Below, piece by piece: positions 11,796 to 24,687 of a stretch of DNA of 64,000 bases (the first letter of the stretch is position 1; the number at the start of each line of letters is the position of its first letter). Under the pieces are notes generated by a model that had not been told where the DNA came from, did not search any database, and was given only the letters and a program-made list of their open reading frames with translations. The position numbers and the translations under genes were made by a program. Where the stretch lies: the NCBI GenBank assembly GCA_964017045.1, contig OZ024798.1:7337793-7401792 (forward strand). Direction: 5' to 3'. This DNA is from Omphiscola glabra. Its lineage: Eukaryota; Mollusca; Gastropoda; Lymnaeidae.

Positions 11796-12754
11796 CACAG
11801 TAAACAATTTATCCAGTCCAAAGTCTAAGGGCAAAGGGGGTTCGCTTCCACCACCTAGAGGGAGGGAGTAGACGCCCCTGCTATGGCGTATTCTGTAGAC
11901 CAGTGTAAAGTCCGCGATGGACTTAAAATACGGTACCTTAAATAGTAATGTAATCATTTCTTTAGTAATAATGTAAGCTACATATATAAAGTAAGAAATA
12001 AACTATTTAAAATTGGCCTTTTAATAATTTATACAATCAATTTTTTTAAAGCTCCCGAGCACTTTCAAAAATAATAAAGCCAATAAAATAGCAAACAATC
12101 AAAAACAAGAAATAGATTGACAAATCACTGAGATGATAGCACATTCATCAGAACTTTTTCATTCCAAACCAATTTGTACGAAGGAATGTTTCGTTTAGAA
12201 TTTTTTTGAAACATATTTCTTCTTACAAACTGTGGTTAAGAAAAAAGAATTGAGAACGTCTTATTTCAACTATTTCATATTTCTACCAGCAAATAGGAGT
12301 AAGCATGAAATCAAAGCGTGTGTCAGCAGGTTTTCATGTTGTGGTCGTAGCGGTTTTACATTTCTTTAAGGCCGTTAAAGTATAAAATCATTAACCAAGA
12401 TCCTCAACCCGTGACAACTGGTGTCAAGAAGAAGTAGTACCAAACTGTTAACAATGCAAAGTAAAGTCACAATGTATTCTCTCAAGCTCATCAAAGAGTC
12501 ACATGAAGGTTATTGAATGTCCCACGGTACGAAAGCGTGAACCACACATATAATAATACAGGTCAGTATTAATCCTCATATCATGCTACACCTACATAGT
12601 ATCACAAATTCTTATGTTTGCTGTAGACGAAAGTTTCAAGGACCGTATACGTCCCGCGGCACGCATGTTTGTCAACTGGGAACCTTCACGTCCTCTTAAG
12701 GTTGAAATGAAAGTACTGTTAATCGGTCATCAAAAAATCTATCGGTACGCATGT
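11796..12754. other. No recognisable gene
   Basis: Unique-looking sequence. No domain, RNA or repeat signal was supported. Confidence 0.45.
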
Positions 12755-13070
12755 CCTGGGAAATAATTTAGTACATCTATCTTGTGTCTCATCCGTCCTG
12801 GGCAGGTTTTCTTTCAGGCATCTCTTCGGGGGTGGGGGGCCACTGCCCTCCTCCCCCCCGGGGAAAGTCAAGTGCCCCCCCCCCCGGAGCAAAATGGGCA
12901 AATACAATAGAACGGGTATATATTTTTTCAATTAAAACTACTAAATTGAACTGCTTAGAAAGGGGTTTAAAAAGAATGCAATCTGGCGCATTTAACCGAT
13001 TACAATTAGTGGAATCTATGAAATTTCGCTACGCTCGATATATTTGATGATCCGTATATTTGAGGCAAAT
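12755..13070 (-). repeat. Dispersed repeat carrying one copy of the 42-bp unit
   Basis: Inverted partner of 9895-10070. At its outer edge (about 12755-12800) it carries a single diverged copy of the same 42-bp unit (CCTGGGAAATAATTTAGTAC, then TCTTGTGTCTCATCCGTCC) that is expanded about 31-fold at 14801-16103. A C-rich tract and the block ending TATATTTGATGATC follow. Confidence 0.75.
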
Positions 13071-13189
13071 CTTCTTAGAAGCTTACTATTACGGACCGTT
13101 ATAGATGGAGAATTTAATCTCTGTTGTTTTGTCTAGGGCTCGTTCTAAAAACAGTCCATAATAAAGGACGATACCACAGGTTAAAAATA

Positions 13190-13460
13190 ATAACAAATAA
13201 AACGACAATTAAGGCCAGAGCTAATTACAATTAATAACTTTTTAATTTGTGAACTTCAATTAAATAATAACAGCAAGTGAAATATGATTGAAATTATAAA
13301 CTTACAGATTTGCTGGTACCGGTACTGTATATCAAAATACAATGAGCACAAAATTGTACGAGGAAATAAAAATCTCTACACACAACAAAGTATAATGACA
13401 CATAGCATGCCTCGTAATCAAGGAAAGGAAAATCTCTCCCTCTCTATCGGTCAGCCCTTT
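13190..13460 (+). repeat. Dispersed repeat related to 4830-5060
   Basis: Shares gctaatt-caattaata, aacttacag-tt and ggtaccggtac/gtaccagtac blocks with the earlier copy in the same orientation. Class not recognised. Confidence 0.45.
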
Positions 13461-13919
13461 TTATAGGCAGTTTCAGATGATCATTCTGGAAATGGAACAC
13501 ACAGTCTTACTGTTTCCCACATTTTCTAGATTGTTCTATCATGTTCCACAGAAACGGATGATAGTAAACAAAAGTATCATCAAAGGGATATTTTTTCTAG
13601 CCGCCCCAACACGGGACCGACTTGAAAGAGGTCATGCACGTGGAAGGCGGGCAAAGTGTGTCTCAAAATACGTCATCCCTTATAACACTTACATTATTCG
13701 ATTATAAATATCGCAATGTTACGAAAATTTGCCTGGCTCGATTATGAGCCCATTCGCATTTATCTATATTTTTTGTTTAATTATTTTTTGCAACTCGCAA
13801 GTTAAAGATTTTAATAACACAATATTAAACTACATTTGCTTCAATTTTAAGGTCTGCTCTTTACAATAGAGTTCTCACTAAGTATCAAACGTGAGCAATC
13901 TTTTTATGTTTGCAATTTA
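13461..13919. other. No recognisable gene
   Basis: No supported feature. Confidence 0.45.
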
Positions 13920-14050
13920 TATCAGAAAGTTCTATAGGTCAATAGGCTTAATTCTCCTATATGGAGCCTTTGTGGAACAAACAGACAAACCCACAAACAC
14001 ATTTTACACTTTTATATATATATATATATATATGATATGATATAAATTGT
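13920..14050. mobile_element. Rearranged fragment of the Helitron-like array unit
   Basis: An inverted piece of the unit (AGAAAGTTCTATAGGTCAAT) is fused to the unit's tail (GCCTTTGTGGAACAAACAGA, then CCACAAACACATTTTACAC) and a TATATA/TATGATATGA microsatellite. No CTAG terminus follows. Confidence 0.7.
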
Positions 14051-14259
14051 ACGACTGTCTTTAATGGTACAGTATGGGGTTGATTATAAGCTTGTGTCTA
14101 ATGATTATCCTGGGGCACGCCGCAAATGGAGTGAATTCAGTTAATATATGGCACTAGGCTAAATAATGACTCCAAAAAAACCTTAAAAATGTTCTTCCGT
14201 TCAAAAGGTATAATAGTAACATCTAATTCAAGTATACTCAAAAATTCACCTCTTGATTT
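14051..14259. other. No recognisable gene
   Basis: No supported feature. Confidence 0.4.
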
Positions 14260-14760
14260 TGAAGTAATCAAAAATTGTATGGGGGGCAGGCTCCCCAAAC
14301 CCCTCCACCGATCAAGATTTATCGGCGCCCACGATTTGAGCCCTATTTCTCGATGAAAATGATCGCTGATTTTGATATCGATAGATACACTACTATTAGT
14401 GCTGCCATGAGCGGCCAAGTATTTTCCGCCCCTCTTTCACGATACAAACTCTGCAGTTGTCCAAAAATGCCACATCTGCACATAAAGAAAAAGTGAAATC
14501 TGGGTGGACCACACCATCCGCCTGATTTCGACGACACTAGCAGGGGCATATCTACAGACTTTGGCGTCAGGGGACAAGATTCATCTTTACGCCCCCCTCC
14601 AAATCTGAAACCCATTATTTTCAACCAATTAATACAATCTAAACCCACCCCCCGCTAGTCTGGCACCCAGGGATGTATGTACCATCTGCCACCACTTAGC
14701 TACGCCTCTGGCCGCTGACAACTGGCACTATTCCCCCTTTCCCCCGAAAATCTGAAATGC
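14260..14760 (-). repeat. Dispersed repeat with hAT-like terminus motif (copy 2)
   Basis: Inverted, diverged copy of 7120-7610. CTTAGCTACGCCTCTG at 14695-14710 is the complement of the motif at 7168. The outer edge GAAAATCTGAAATGCC is shared too, so the homology extends past the terminal-like motif and both were probably copied as a larger unit. Confidence 0.65.
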
Positions 14761-14800
14761 CCCCCAACCCCCGGGGGAAAATTCTGAAAGAAACCCTGGT

Positions 14801-16103
14801 CCTGGGAAATGGTTCAGTACATCTATCTTGTGTCTCATCCGTCTTGGGAAATGGTTCAGTACATCTATCTTGTGTCTCATCCTTGCTAGGAAATGGTTCA
14901 GTACATCTATCTTGTGTCTCATCCGTCCTGGGAAATGGTTCAGTACATCTATCTTGCGTCTCATCCGTCCTGGGAAATGGTTCAGTACATCTATCTCGTG
15001 TCTCATCCGTCCTGGGAAATGGTTCAGTACATCTATCTTGTGCCTCATCCGTCCTGGGAAATGGTTCAGTACATCTATCTTGCGTCTCATCCGTCCTGGG
15101 AAATGGTTCAGTACATCTATCTTGCGTCTCATCCGTCCTGGGAAATGGTTCAGTACATATATCTTGTGTCTCATCAGTCCTGTAAAATGTTTCAGTACAT
15201 CTATCTTGTTTCTCATCCGTCCTTGGAAATGGTTCAGTACATCTATCTTGCGTCTCATCCGTCCTGGGAAATGGTTCAGTACATCTATCTTGTGTCTCAT
15301 CATTCCTGGGAAATGGTTCAGTGCATCTATCTTGCGTCTCATCCGTCCTGGGAAATGGTTCAGTACATCTATCTCGTGTCTCATCCGTCCTGGGAAATGG
15401 TTCAGTACATCTATCTTGTGTCTCATCAGTCCTGTGAAATTGTTCAGTACATCTATCTTGTGTCTCATCCGTCCTTGGAAATGGTTCAGTACATCTATCT
15501 TGTGCCTCATCCGTCCTGGGAAATGGTTCGGTACATCTATCTTGCGTCTCATCCGTCCTGGGAAATGGTTCAGTACATCTATCTTGCGTCTCATCCGTCC
15601 TGGGAAATGGTTCAGTACATCTATCTTGCGTCTCATCCGTCCTGGGAAATGGTTCAGTACATATATCTTGTGTCTCATCAGTCCTGTAAAATGTTTCAGT
15701 ACATCTATCTTGTTTCTCATCCGTCCTTGGAAATGGTTCAGTACATCTATCTTGCGTCTCATCCGTCCTGGGAAATGGTTCAGTACATCTATCTTGTGTC
15801 TCATCCGTCCTGGGAAATGGTTCAGTGCATCTATCTTGCGTCTCATCCGTCCTGGGAAATGGTTCAGTACATCTATCTCGTGTCTCATCCGTCCTGGGAA
15901 ATGGTTCAGTACATCTATCTTGTGTCTCATCAGTCCTGTGAAATTGTTCAGTACATCTATCTTGTGTCTCATCCGTCCTTGGAAATGGTTCAGTACATCT
16001 ATCTTGTGCCTCATCCGTCCTGGGAAATGGTTCAGTACATCTATCTTGCGTCTCATCCGTCCTGGGAAATGGTTCAGTACATCTATCTTGCGTCTCATCC
16101 GTC
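14801..16103. repeat. 42-bp minisatellite, about 31 copies, with higher-order structure
   Basis: Unit CCTGGGAAATGGTTCAGTAC plus ATCTATCTTGTGTCTCATCC plus GT (42 bp). Variant units recur exactly 504 bp (12 units) apart: TGTAAAATG at 15181 and 15685, TGTGAAATT at 15433 and 15937, TGCCTC at 15503 and 16007. This reveals a duplicated higher-order block. Because 42 is a multiple of 3, frames of 400-470 codons stay open on both strands; the minus strand would read TDETQDRCTEPFPR repeats. The left flank (CTGAAAGAAACCCTGGT) equals the end of the dispersed repeat at 9895-10070, so the array probably grew from that repeat's edge. Confidence 0.95.
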
Positions 16104-17696
16104 ACATTACCTAATATCTATGTCGGCGTATGTCTGACATCCATATTAGGTACCGCTCAGTAATTATACTGTACCGAAACAAGGACATTCGGTTCAGGTT
16201 ATTTTACAATCGGTGTTACTTGCTTTAAGGATAGCTCGAAATCATTGATTTTTGGAATAACAAGGTAGAGGGCAGGATATGGTGTATTACACGATTACCC
16301 GGCTTGCATGCTGAGAATTATCACTGTGGCGATTCCTCCGATAAGAGAAAATCCCATCTAAGAATTACAGGGATCACCCGGCGGGGCGCCTGCCGCAAAT
16401 GGCGCCCTCGTCCATTAATGGTTATGTAATCAATTGAGAACTATAAGACCGTTAGTTCCAGGGTTTTTCTCTCACCACCCGAACCACCTCTCCACACACA
16501 CACACAACCACTTGTTGAAATCCTCAACACCGACCAGCGTGAAAATGTTAACCAAAGATCAAGAATTGAATAAAATCTCACGAGAGCCGCAGCGATGTGC
16601 GTGACGAAACGTGTCTTGAATGCTATTGGCTAAGTCATGCTTAGGCGGAAATTGTCGAATTACTGACGAGAAAAATGAATAAGGAAAATGTTTTATGTGG
16701 TTGCCTTCTTTCAGAGTTTTCTCCCCTGCCATGATATCAGCAGAATATCATACCCTTAAACTCTAAGGAAATTATTATCAAAATAATCCCCGAAATTCTA
16801 AAGCAGACAAGTCGAATTCATATGATTCTATACTAAAATATCAGTAAGGGTTCAAAATAGGATTTTTAAAAATTATTGTGTGTGTGTGTGAAAGGTGTGT
16901 TTAAGTTATTTTATTTTTAGAACTGTCTGGCTGTGTTTGGTTGAAGTGAGCTTTTAACTTTTTAAAAATAATAGCGAAATTAGAAATAACCTTAGCTGAA
17001 ATACTGGAGTCTCAAGTGTTGAAGTAAAGTCCACAATCACATCTTTACTTGGCTCGAGAACAAAGACGTCACCTAGTCGAGAATCATGAGTTTTTCATGG
17101 GAAGAAAGAATGTTTTTGTTCTTTTCATACGGAAATAAGTCGTCGAATTTCATTTGTATTGATAAGATGAAATCTAAATCGCGGGTCACTTCTGAAAATT
17201 TTCAAATTGCTTTAGGTCTAACGTTTAATTTGTAAAGACCTCTACACCGAAAGGTAGGTGGGGTCCAAGATTCGAAGGAGGGGCGCTCTCAAGCAAATTT
17301 CATTTAAAGTTTATTACGTTGAACGTCATTGATAGTAGCCGCTATGGGCACAAACAAGAACCGACCAACATTATTAACTATTATTTGACGAGCCACTATA
17401 TAAGGAAATGAAAATCAAACTATAATGAATGTATCGCGGTCCGCAACATATGGCGGATAACCAATCGTCTACTGACAATCATTTATAATCAATCGAGAAT
17501 CGAATCGTGACCGAACTTTCATTGGTAAGAATTGATGTTGTAGTTACGGGAGGAGGGAGAGGAGGGTATGGAGGTGGGAGAGGAAGCGGAGGAGATAAGG
17601 TTAACTATCAGCCCCAATTAGCGTGTCAAAAGTGAATGATGTTAAGTCCCTAGCCAATACACTGAGGGATGTTAACTCCCAGCCAATACTCTGAGT
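16104..17696. other. No recognisable gene; one small hairpin and two short copies of a 30-bp motif
   Basis: ACCTAATAT at 16109 pairs with ATATTAGGT at about 16144. A (TG)n tract lies near 16877 and GGAGG-rich DNA near 17551-17595. At 17638-17696 two degenerate copies of the ATGTTAACTCCCAGCCAATA motif adjoin the AGAGACCGACCG terminus; the same motif is tandemly repeated at 31681-31836. Confidence 0.5.
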
Positions 17697-18140
17697 AGAG
17701 ACCGACCGAAAGTGATTTTCTGATTTCGGCTTAAACCGAAATTAAGCCGAAATTTAAAATGACTTCAGCCGAAATCGAAGCCGAAACCAAAAGCGTAACA
17801 ATTATTTCGGCCAAAACCGAAGCCGAAATCAAAAGATTAAAGTGACTTTCGCCGAAGCCAAAGCCGAAGCCGAAACCGAAATATTTGGATATTTTGAAAT
17901 TCGTTCATACATACATTCTGCATACATGGAAAAATGATGGGGGAAAGTATCAATATTTACATGCTCTTTATAAAAAATGAGATCATCGTGAATATTTATT
18001 AATAGAAATATATTGAATACTTTGGCTATTACCATTTTAATGTAAAAGTAATTTAAATTTCTTTAAAATGTTTTAAGTAGTATGGTTTGAGAAAATTTGG
18101 ACCCTGGAGGGGAGGCAAAATTCATGCAAAATAGACAATT
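17697..18140. mobile_element. AGAGACCGACCG family element, truncated copy 2
   Basis: Starts with AGAGACCGACCGAAAG and the inner TTTCGGC/GCCGAAA-rich arm, then the interior block (TCGTTCATACATACATTCTG, also at about 5555). It breaks at about 18140 into GATCCCG-rich Helitron-like DNA, so the right half is missing. Confidence 0.8.
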
Positions 18141-19578
18141 GAGTGCCTTTTGCTCACTGTAATCCCAACCCCGATCCCGATTGAGAACCCGATCGGGATC
18201 CTGATTACAAATCGAATCCCATTGGGATCCCGACCTCGATCCCTTTTCCAAATGATATTCCATATCTTAATGTGATTCCAACCCCTGTAGGATCCCGACC
18301 TAATTGAGATCCCGATGTGATCCCATTTCCAAGTAGGATACCATTTTCAAATTTTTCCTTTTTTTCAGGTGGGATTCCGATCACGTTAGGATCCCGTTTC
18401 CCGGTGGGATTCTCTTCTCCGATGGGATCCCGTTTGCCAAAGGATTCCAATTTGATCCCGTCACTCGATGGGATCGTGTTACCGATGGGTTCGAGTTTAA
18501 TCATTCACCTTTGGGATTCTATTTCTCGTTCGGATTATGTGTCCATTAGGATTTTGTTTCCGGTAGGATTATGAAGGGTCTGTTTAGTTTAAAGAAAGTA
18601 CTCATGAAATTATAGAACTAAATTAATGTTTCAATAAGCTTTTAGATTCCATTATATATCCCCGTAGAACAATATAGAACTTTCTAGAACATTCTAGATT
18701 ACAATTAATATCGTCCTCGAAACGTGTAAAAAATTTCTTTTTTAAGTAATTATTCTTGGAATACCAAAAATTCTAAAACTATATGCATTAATGTAACTAT
18801 TAGTACATTTAAGTTCAAAGAGGGGCCCCAGCGGGGGCCCATTCCATAATTGTACAGAATCTGTTTTGCTTGAGATAGGGGCCCCATAAATATAATTCAG
18901 ATAATTTATGGAGTTAAAATTTACAATTCGTCCCCTTAAAATCTATTTAAAAATGTCATCGCAAATTCTAGATTTGTTGGATATTCTTAGTTTAAATCCA
19001 CCGATATTTCATTACGGACAAAGAATTGTATTGTCACCCCGCTAGTCCTATATGCATCACTTCACATAAACCTATTGTTATTTATATAGCTTATAATTAT
19101 TTAAGGAAAAATTAAATGTGGGCACGGCCCCAGAGGAATGGATATTATAAGCTAAGTGTCCTTCGGTATTTGATTATGGATAATGAAGTGTATGTGTACT
19201 AAGTTTTTTTCAAGATCCGTCTACTCATGTAGGAGTATTAATCATATTGATACTTATATGGCGTATATAATGAAAAATGAAATGGGGCCCCCGGCCAAAT
19301 AGGGAAGGATATTATGAGTTCCATCTATTCGTGTAGGAGTATCTGTTGTTAATTTTATTTATATAGCTTATATAGAAAAAAACTACATTTTGGGCTCCCG
19401 GCCCCAACGGAATGTTATAAAACGTTCATATCCTTTTAAGAGTTAGTTACGGATAATGATGGATAATAAAATATATGTACCAAGTTTGGTCAAAATATAT
19501 TAATCCATGCAAAAGCCTTTGTGGAACAAACAAACAAACACACAGACATACCCACACATTTTTACTTTCATATATACA
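18141..19578 (-). mobile_element. Helitron-like repeat unit, left end truncated (array II, unit 1)
   Basis: A GATCCCG/GGGATCCCG-rich block (18160-18560) with no CTAG terminus, followed by a heat-shock-element match at 18677-18698, GGGGCCC blocks (18820-18890, 19285), the AAGTTTGGTCAAAATATATT segment and a CATACCCACACATT-TATATA tail. The low-complexity GATCCCG block looks self-expanded. Confidence 0.65.
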
Positions 19579-20917
19579 CTAGCGAATATACCCGGCGTGG
19601 CCCGGGATTGCATTAGGATTCCATCCGTGTGGGACCCCGATCCCATTGGGAGCCCAATCCCATTCTGACACCGATCCCGGCGCAGTTCCGTTTCTCGGTG
19701 TGAACCCGATCCTGGTGTGATCCCGTTTTCTTGTTGCTCCAGATCCAGGAGGAATCCAGATTACGAGGTTATCCCGATCCCTTTGGTATCTCGGTCTCAG
19801 TGGGATCTCCATCTCGTTGGATCCCGATTCTAGTGGGCTACCGATCTCGTTATGATACCATTAACTGTGGGATCCCGTTCCACCTAAATACCCCCTTTTC
19901 CGGTATTATCCTGCTTCCCGATGTGATCCCGATCCCGGTTTGATCTCGTTACCCGATGGGATCGAATTAGCGATGGTTTCCGGTTTACTGTTTGATCTCG
20001 TTCCCCATTAGGATCCTGTTCCTTTATGGAATCATGCTGAGTGCGAATTATTGCGAATAAGCTTTCAGATCCCATTATATATCCCATAGAACAATATAGA
20101 ACCTTGTGGAATATTCTGGATTAAATTTAAAATGAAACGTGTAAAAAATTACTTTTCTACATTATTTCTCGAATGCGAAAAATTATACAATTACATTTTA
20201 CAACTGTAACTATAGTACATTTAATTTGAAATAGGGGTCCCGATGGGGTCCATATAATAAAGTATTGTTTTAGTTATGTTTAAGATAGGGGGCCGTATAA
20301 AAATCATTCAGATAAATTATGGAATTAAAATTTAAAATGTGTCCCATTAAAATTGGTTTTAAAATGCCATAGCTATAGACTAGCTTTTTTAAGTTATCGA
20401 ACATTCTAGAACATTCTAGATCGGACATGAATGTATTGGATATTATTAGTTTTAAACCGATATTTCAATACGGATACTGAAGTGTATTGCTAACAAGCTA
20501 GGCATAGATCATGAATTCACATAGAAACTTAAGTGTTATCTAAGCCTATTGATATTTATACAGCTTATGTAATGAAAAATGATATGGGGCCCCCCACCCC
20601 CGAGGGATGGATATTATGAGTTCAGCACCATTCGATATTTGAATATGGATAATCAAGTGAATGTGTACAAAGTTTGGTCGAGATCCATCTATTCATGAAG
20701 GAGTATTTGTTGGTCATTTTATTTATAAAGCTCATTTAGACAAAATTGACATTTTAGGCCCCCGGCCCCAAACGGAATGTTATAGAAAGTTCATAACCCC
20801 TAAGAGGTTCTTCCGGATAATGATGGATATATGTGCCAAGTTTGGTCAAGATCCATCAAGCCATGTAAAAGCCTTTGTGGAACAAAATGACCCACAAATT
20901 TTCACTATATATATATA
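19579..20917 (-). mobile_element. Helitron-like repeat unit (array II, unit 2)
   Basis: Begins CTAGCGAATATACCCGGCGT then GGCCCGGG, the reverse complement of a Helitron 3' end with hairpin. A long GATCCCG-type block follows to about 19960. An imperfect heat-shock element lies at 20099-20120 and a perfect one at 20399-20420. GGGGCCCC hairpins lie near 20585 and 20757. The tail runs from about 20838 to the next CTAG. Confidence 0.75.
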
Positions 20918-22230
20918 CTAGCCGATATACCCGGCGTGGCCCGGGATTGCATTAGGACCCCGATCCCGGTGGCCTACATATCCCGTTAGGATACTTTTCT
21001 CTTTGGGATCCCGTTTCATCTAGGGACCCTCCTTTACAATGTTATCCCATTTCCTGATTTGGTCGTGACATAGATTTAGCTTTTTAAAGATATCGAACGT
21101 TCTGGAAAATTCTAGATTGGATATTCTTTTTTTTAAATCCACTGATATCTAAATAGGACAATGAAGTGTATTGCTACCACATTAGGCCTATATCCATCAA
21201 TTCACAAAAAAAACTAAAGTGTTATCTAAGCATATTGACCTATAGAACTTTCTGGAACATTCTAGATTAAATGTATTATCCTCCACGAACTGTGTAAAAA
21301 CAGTCTTTTATTAGTAATAATTATTCTTCGAATAAGAAAAGATATACGACTAAATGAATTTCTATAACTATAGTAAATTTAAGTTAAAAGAGGGGCCCTG
21401 GGGGCCCATTCATTAATTGTACCGAATTAGTTTTGCCTGAGATGGGGCACTATAATAATCATTCAGGTAATTTATGAAGTACAATTTTAAATTTGTCCCA
21501 TTAAAATCTATTGAATAATTAGAGATATCGCGTTTTAAACTTATCGAACTTTCTGGATAAAAATAGATTGGATAACATTAGTTTTAAATCCACCGATATT
21601 TCATTATGGACAGTGAAGTGCATTGCTACCACCCTTGGCCTATATCCATCAATTCACATAAAACCTATAGTGTTGTCGAAGCTTACTAATATTTATATAG
21701 CTTATATAAGGAAAAATTAAATGGGGCCCCCGGCCCCAGAGGAATGGATATTATGAGTTCAGTACCCTTTTGTATTTGAGTATGGATAATCAAGTGTATG
21801 TTTACTAAGTTTGGTCAAGATCCATCCATTCATATAGGAGTATTAAGCTTATCGCTATTTATATAGCTCATATAAGGAAAAATGAAATGGGGCCCCCGGC
21901 CCAAGAAGAATGGATATTATGAGTTCAGTACCCTTCGGTATTTGAATATGGATAATCAATTGTACGTGCACTAAGTTTGATCGATATCCATCCATTCACG
22001 TAGGATTATTTTTTTGAACAATTTTTATATAGCTCATATAAGAAAAAAAACGAATTCGGGGCCCCCGGCCCCACACGAAATGTTATTAAAAGTTCTCGAC
22101 CCCTTAAGAGTTCCTTCTGGATAACCATGGATATATGTGCCAAGTTTCGTCAAGATCCATCAATCCGTGTAAAAGCCTTTGTGGAACAGACACACAAACA
22201 AACCCACAAATTTTAACTTTTATATATATA
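20918..22230 (-). mobile_element. Helitron-like repeat unit (array II, unit 3)
   Basis: CTAG at 20918 with the CCCGGCGTGGCCCGGG hairpin. Heat-shock elements lie at 21088-21109 and 21245-21266, with a decayed third at 21546. GC hairpins lie near 21724, 21891 and 22060. The tail (AAGATCCATCAATCCGTGTA to CACAAATTTTAAC) lies at 22140-22230. Confidence 0.8.
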
Positions 22231-23366
22231 CTAGCCGATATACCCGGCGTGGCCCGGGATTGAATTAGGACCCCGATCCCGGTGGCCTACAGATCCCGTT
22301 AGGATACTGTTCTCTTTGGGATCCCGTTTCATCTAGGGACCCTCCTTTCCAATGTTATCGCATTTCCTGATTTGGTCGTGACATAGATATAGCTTTTTAA
22401 AGATATCGAACTTTCTGGAAAATTCCAGATTGGATATTCTTGTTTTAAATACACCGATATCTAAAAACGGACAGTGCAGTGTATTGCTACCACGTTAGGC
22501 CTATATCCATCAATTCACAAAAAACTAAAGTGTTATCTAAGCCTATTGACCTATAGAGCTTTCTGGAACATTCTAGATTAAATGTATTATCCTCCCAGAA
22601 CAGTCTTTTATTAGTAATAATTATTCTTCGAATACGAAAAATTATAAGACTAAATGAATTTCTATAACTATAGTACATTTAAGTTTAAAGAGGGGCCCCG
22701 GGGCCCTTTCCATAATTGTACCGAATTAGTTTTGCCTGAGATGGGGCCCTATAATAATCATTCAGGTAAGTTATGAAGTTACAATTTTAAATTTGTCCCA
22801 TTCAAATCTATTGAATAATGCCATACATATAGCGTTTTAAAGTTATAGAACTTTCTGGAAAATTCTAGATTGGATATCATTAGTTTTAAATCCACCGATA
22901 TTTCAGTACGGACAGTGAAGTGCATTGCTACCACCCTAGGCCTATATCCATCAATTCACATAAAACCTATAGTGTCGTCGAAGCTTACTAATATTTATAT
23001 AGCTCATATAAGGAAAAACGAAATGAGGCCCCCGGCCCCAGAAGAATGTATATTATGAGCTCAGTACCCTTCGGTATTTGAATATGGATAATCAATTGTA
23101 CGTGCACTAAGTTTGATCGATATCCATCCATTCACGTAGGATTATTTTTTTGAACAATTTTTATATAGCTCATATAAGAAAAAAAACGAATTCGGGGCCC
23201 CCGGCCCCACACGAAATGTTATTAAAAGTTCTCGACCCCTTAAGAGTTCCTTCTGGATAACCATGGATATATGTGCCAAGTTTGGTCAAGATCCATCAAT
23301 CCGTGTAAAAGCCTTTGTGGAACATACACACAAACAAACCCACAAATTTTAACTTTTATATATATA
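22231..23366 (-). mobile_element. Helitron-like repeat unit (array II, unit 4)
   Basis: CTAG at 22231. Heat-shock elements lie at 22408-22429, 22556-22577 and 22848-22869. GC hairpins lie near 23027 and 23195. The 3' half is nearly identical to unit 3, which suggests recent tandem amplification. Confidence 0.8.
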
Positions 23367-24687
23367 CTAGCCGATATACCCGGCGTGGCCCGGGATTGAA
23401 TTAGGACCCCGATCCCGGTGGCCTACAGATCCCGTTAGGATACTGTTCTCTTTGGGATCCCGTTTCATCTAGGGACCCTGCTTTCTAATGTTATCCCATT
23501 TCACGATAAAATCTATTGAATAATGCCATAGATATAGCATTTTAAGAATATCGAACTTTCTGGAAAATTCTAGATTGGATATTATTAGTTTTACATCCAC
23601 CGATATTTCTGTTCGGACAGTGAAGTGTATTGCTACCACCCTAGACCTATATCCATCAAATGACATAGAAACTATAGTGTTGTCTAAGCCTATTGACCTA
23701 TAGAACTTTCTGGAACATTCTAGATTAAATTTATTATCCTCCTCGAACTGTGTAAAAACAGTCTTTTATTAGTAATAATTATTCTTCGAATACGAAACAT
23801 TATACGACTAAATGAATTTCTATAACTATAGTACATTAAGGTTAAAAGAGGGGCCCCGGGGGCCCATTCCATAATTGTTCCGAATTAGTATTGCCTGAGA
23901 TGGGGCCCTATAATAATCATTCAGGTAAGTTATGACGTTAAAATTTTAAATTTGTCCCATTAAAATCTATTGAATAATGCCATAGATATAGCGTTTTATA
24001 GTTATCGAACTTTCTGGAAAATTCTAGATTGGATATTATTAGTTTTAAATCCATCGATGTTTCAGTACGGACAGTGTATTGCTACCACGCTTGGCCTATA
24101 TCCATCAATTCATATAGAACCTATAGTGTTGTCTAAGCCTATTAATATTTATATAGCTTATATAAGGAAAAATGAAATGGGGCCCCCGGCCCCCCAGGAA
24201 TGGATATTATGAGTTCAGTACCCTTTAGTATTTGAGTATGGATAATCAAGTGTATGTGAACTAAGTTCGGTCAAGATCCATCCACTCATGTAGTAAGTAT
24301 TAAGCCTATCGATATTTATATAGCTCATATAAGGAAAAATGAAACGGGGCCCCCGGCCCCACAGGAATGGATATTATGAGTTCAGTACCCTTCGGTATTT
24401 GAATATGGATAATCAAGTGTACGTGTACTAAGTTTGATCGATATCCATCCATTCATATAGGAGTATTTGTTTGTAATTTTTTTATATAGCTCATATAAGA
24501 AAAAAAACGAATTCGGGGCCCCCGGCCCCACACGAAATGTTATTGAAACTTCTCAACCCCTTAAGAGTTCCTTCTGGATAACGATGGATATATGTGCCAA
24601 GTTTGGTCAAGATCCATCAATCCGTTTAAAAGCCTTTGTGGAACAGACCCACAAACAAACAAACAAATTTTCACTTTTATATATATA
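23367..24687 (-). mobile_element. Helitron-like repeat unit (array II, unit 5)
   Basis: CTAG at 23367. Heat-shock elements lie at 23553-23574, 23703-23724 and 24007-24028, all with full GAA/TTC alternation. GC hairpins lie near 24180, 24347 and 24516. The usual tail precedes the next CTAG. Confidence 0.8.

Noticed and set aside
14696..16137. Four overlapping open frames of 400-470 codons on both strands
   Set aside because: They are by-products of the 42-bp minisatellite: a period divisible by 3 without stops in several frames. No domain, no plausible start or splice context, and the flanks are dispersed repeat.
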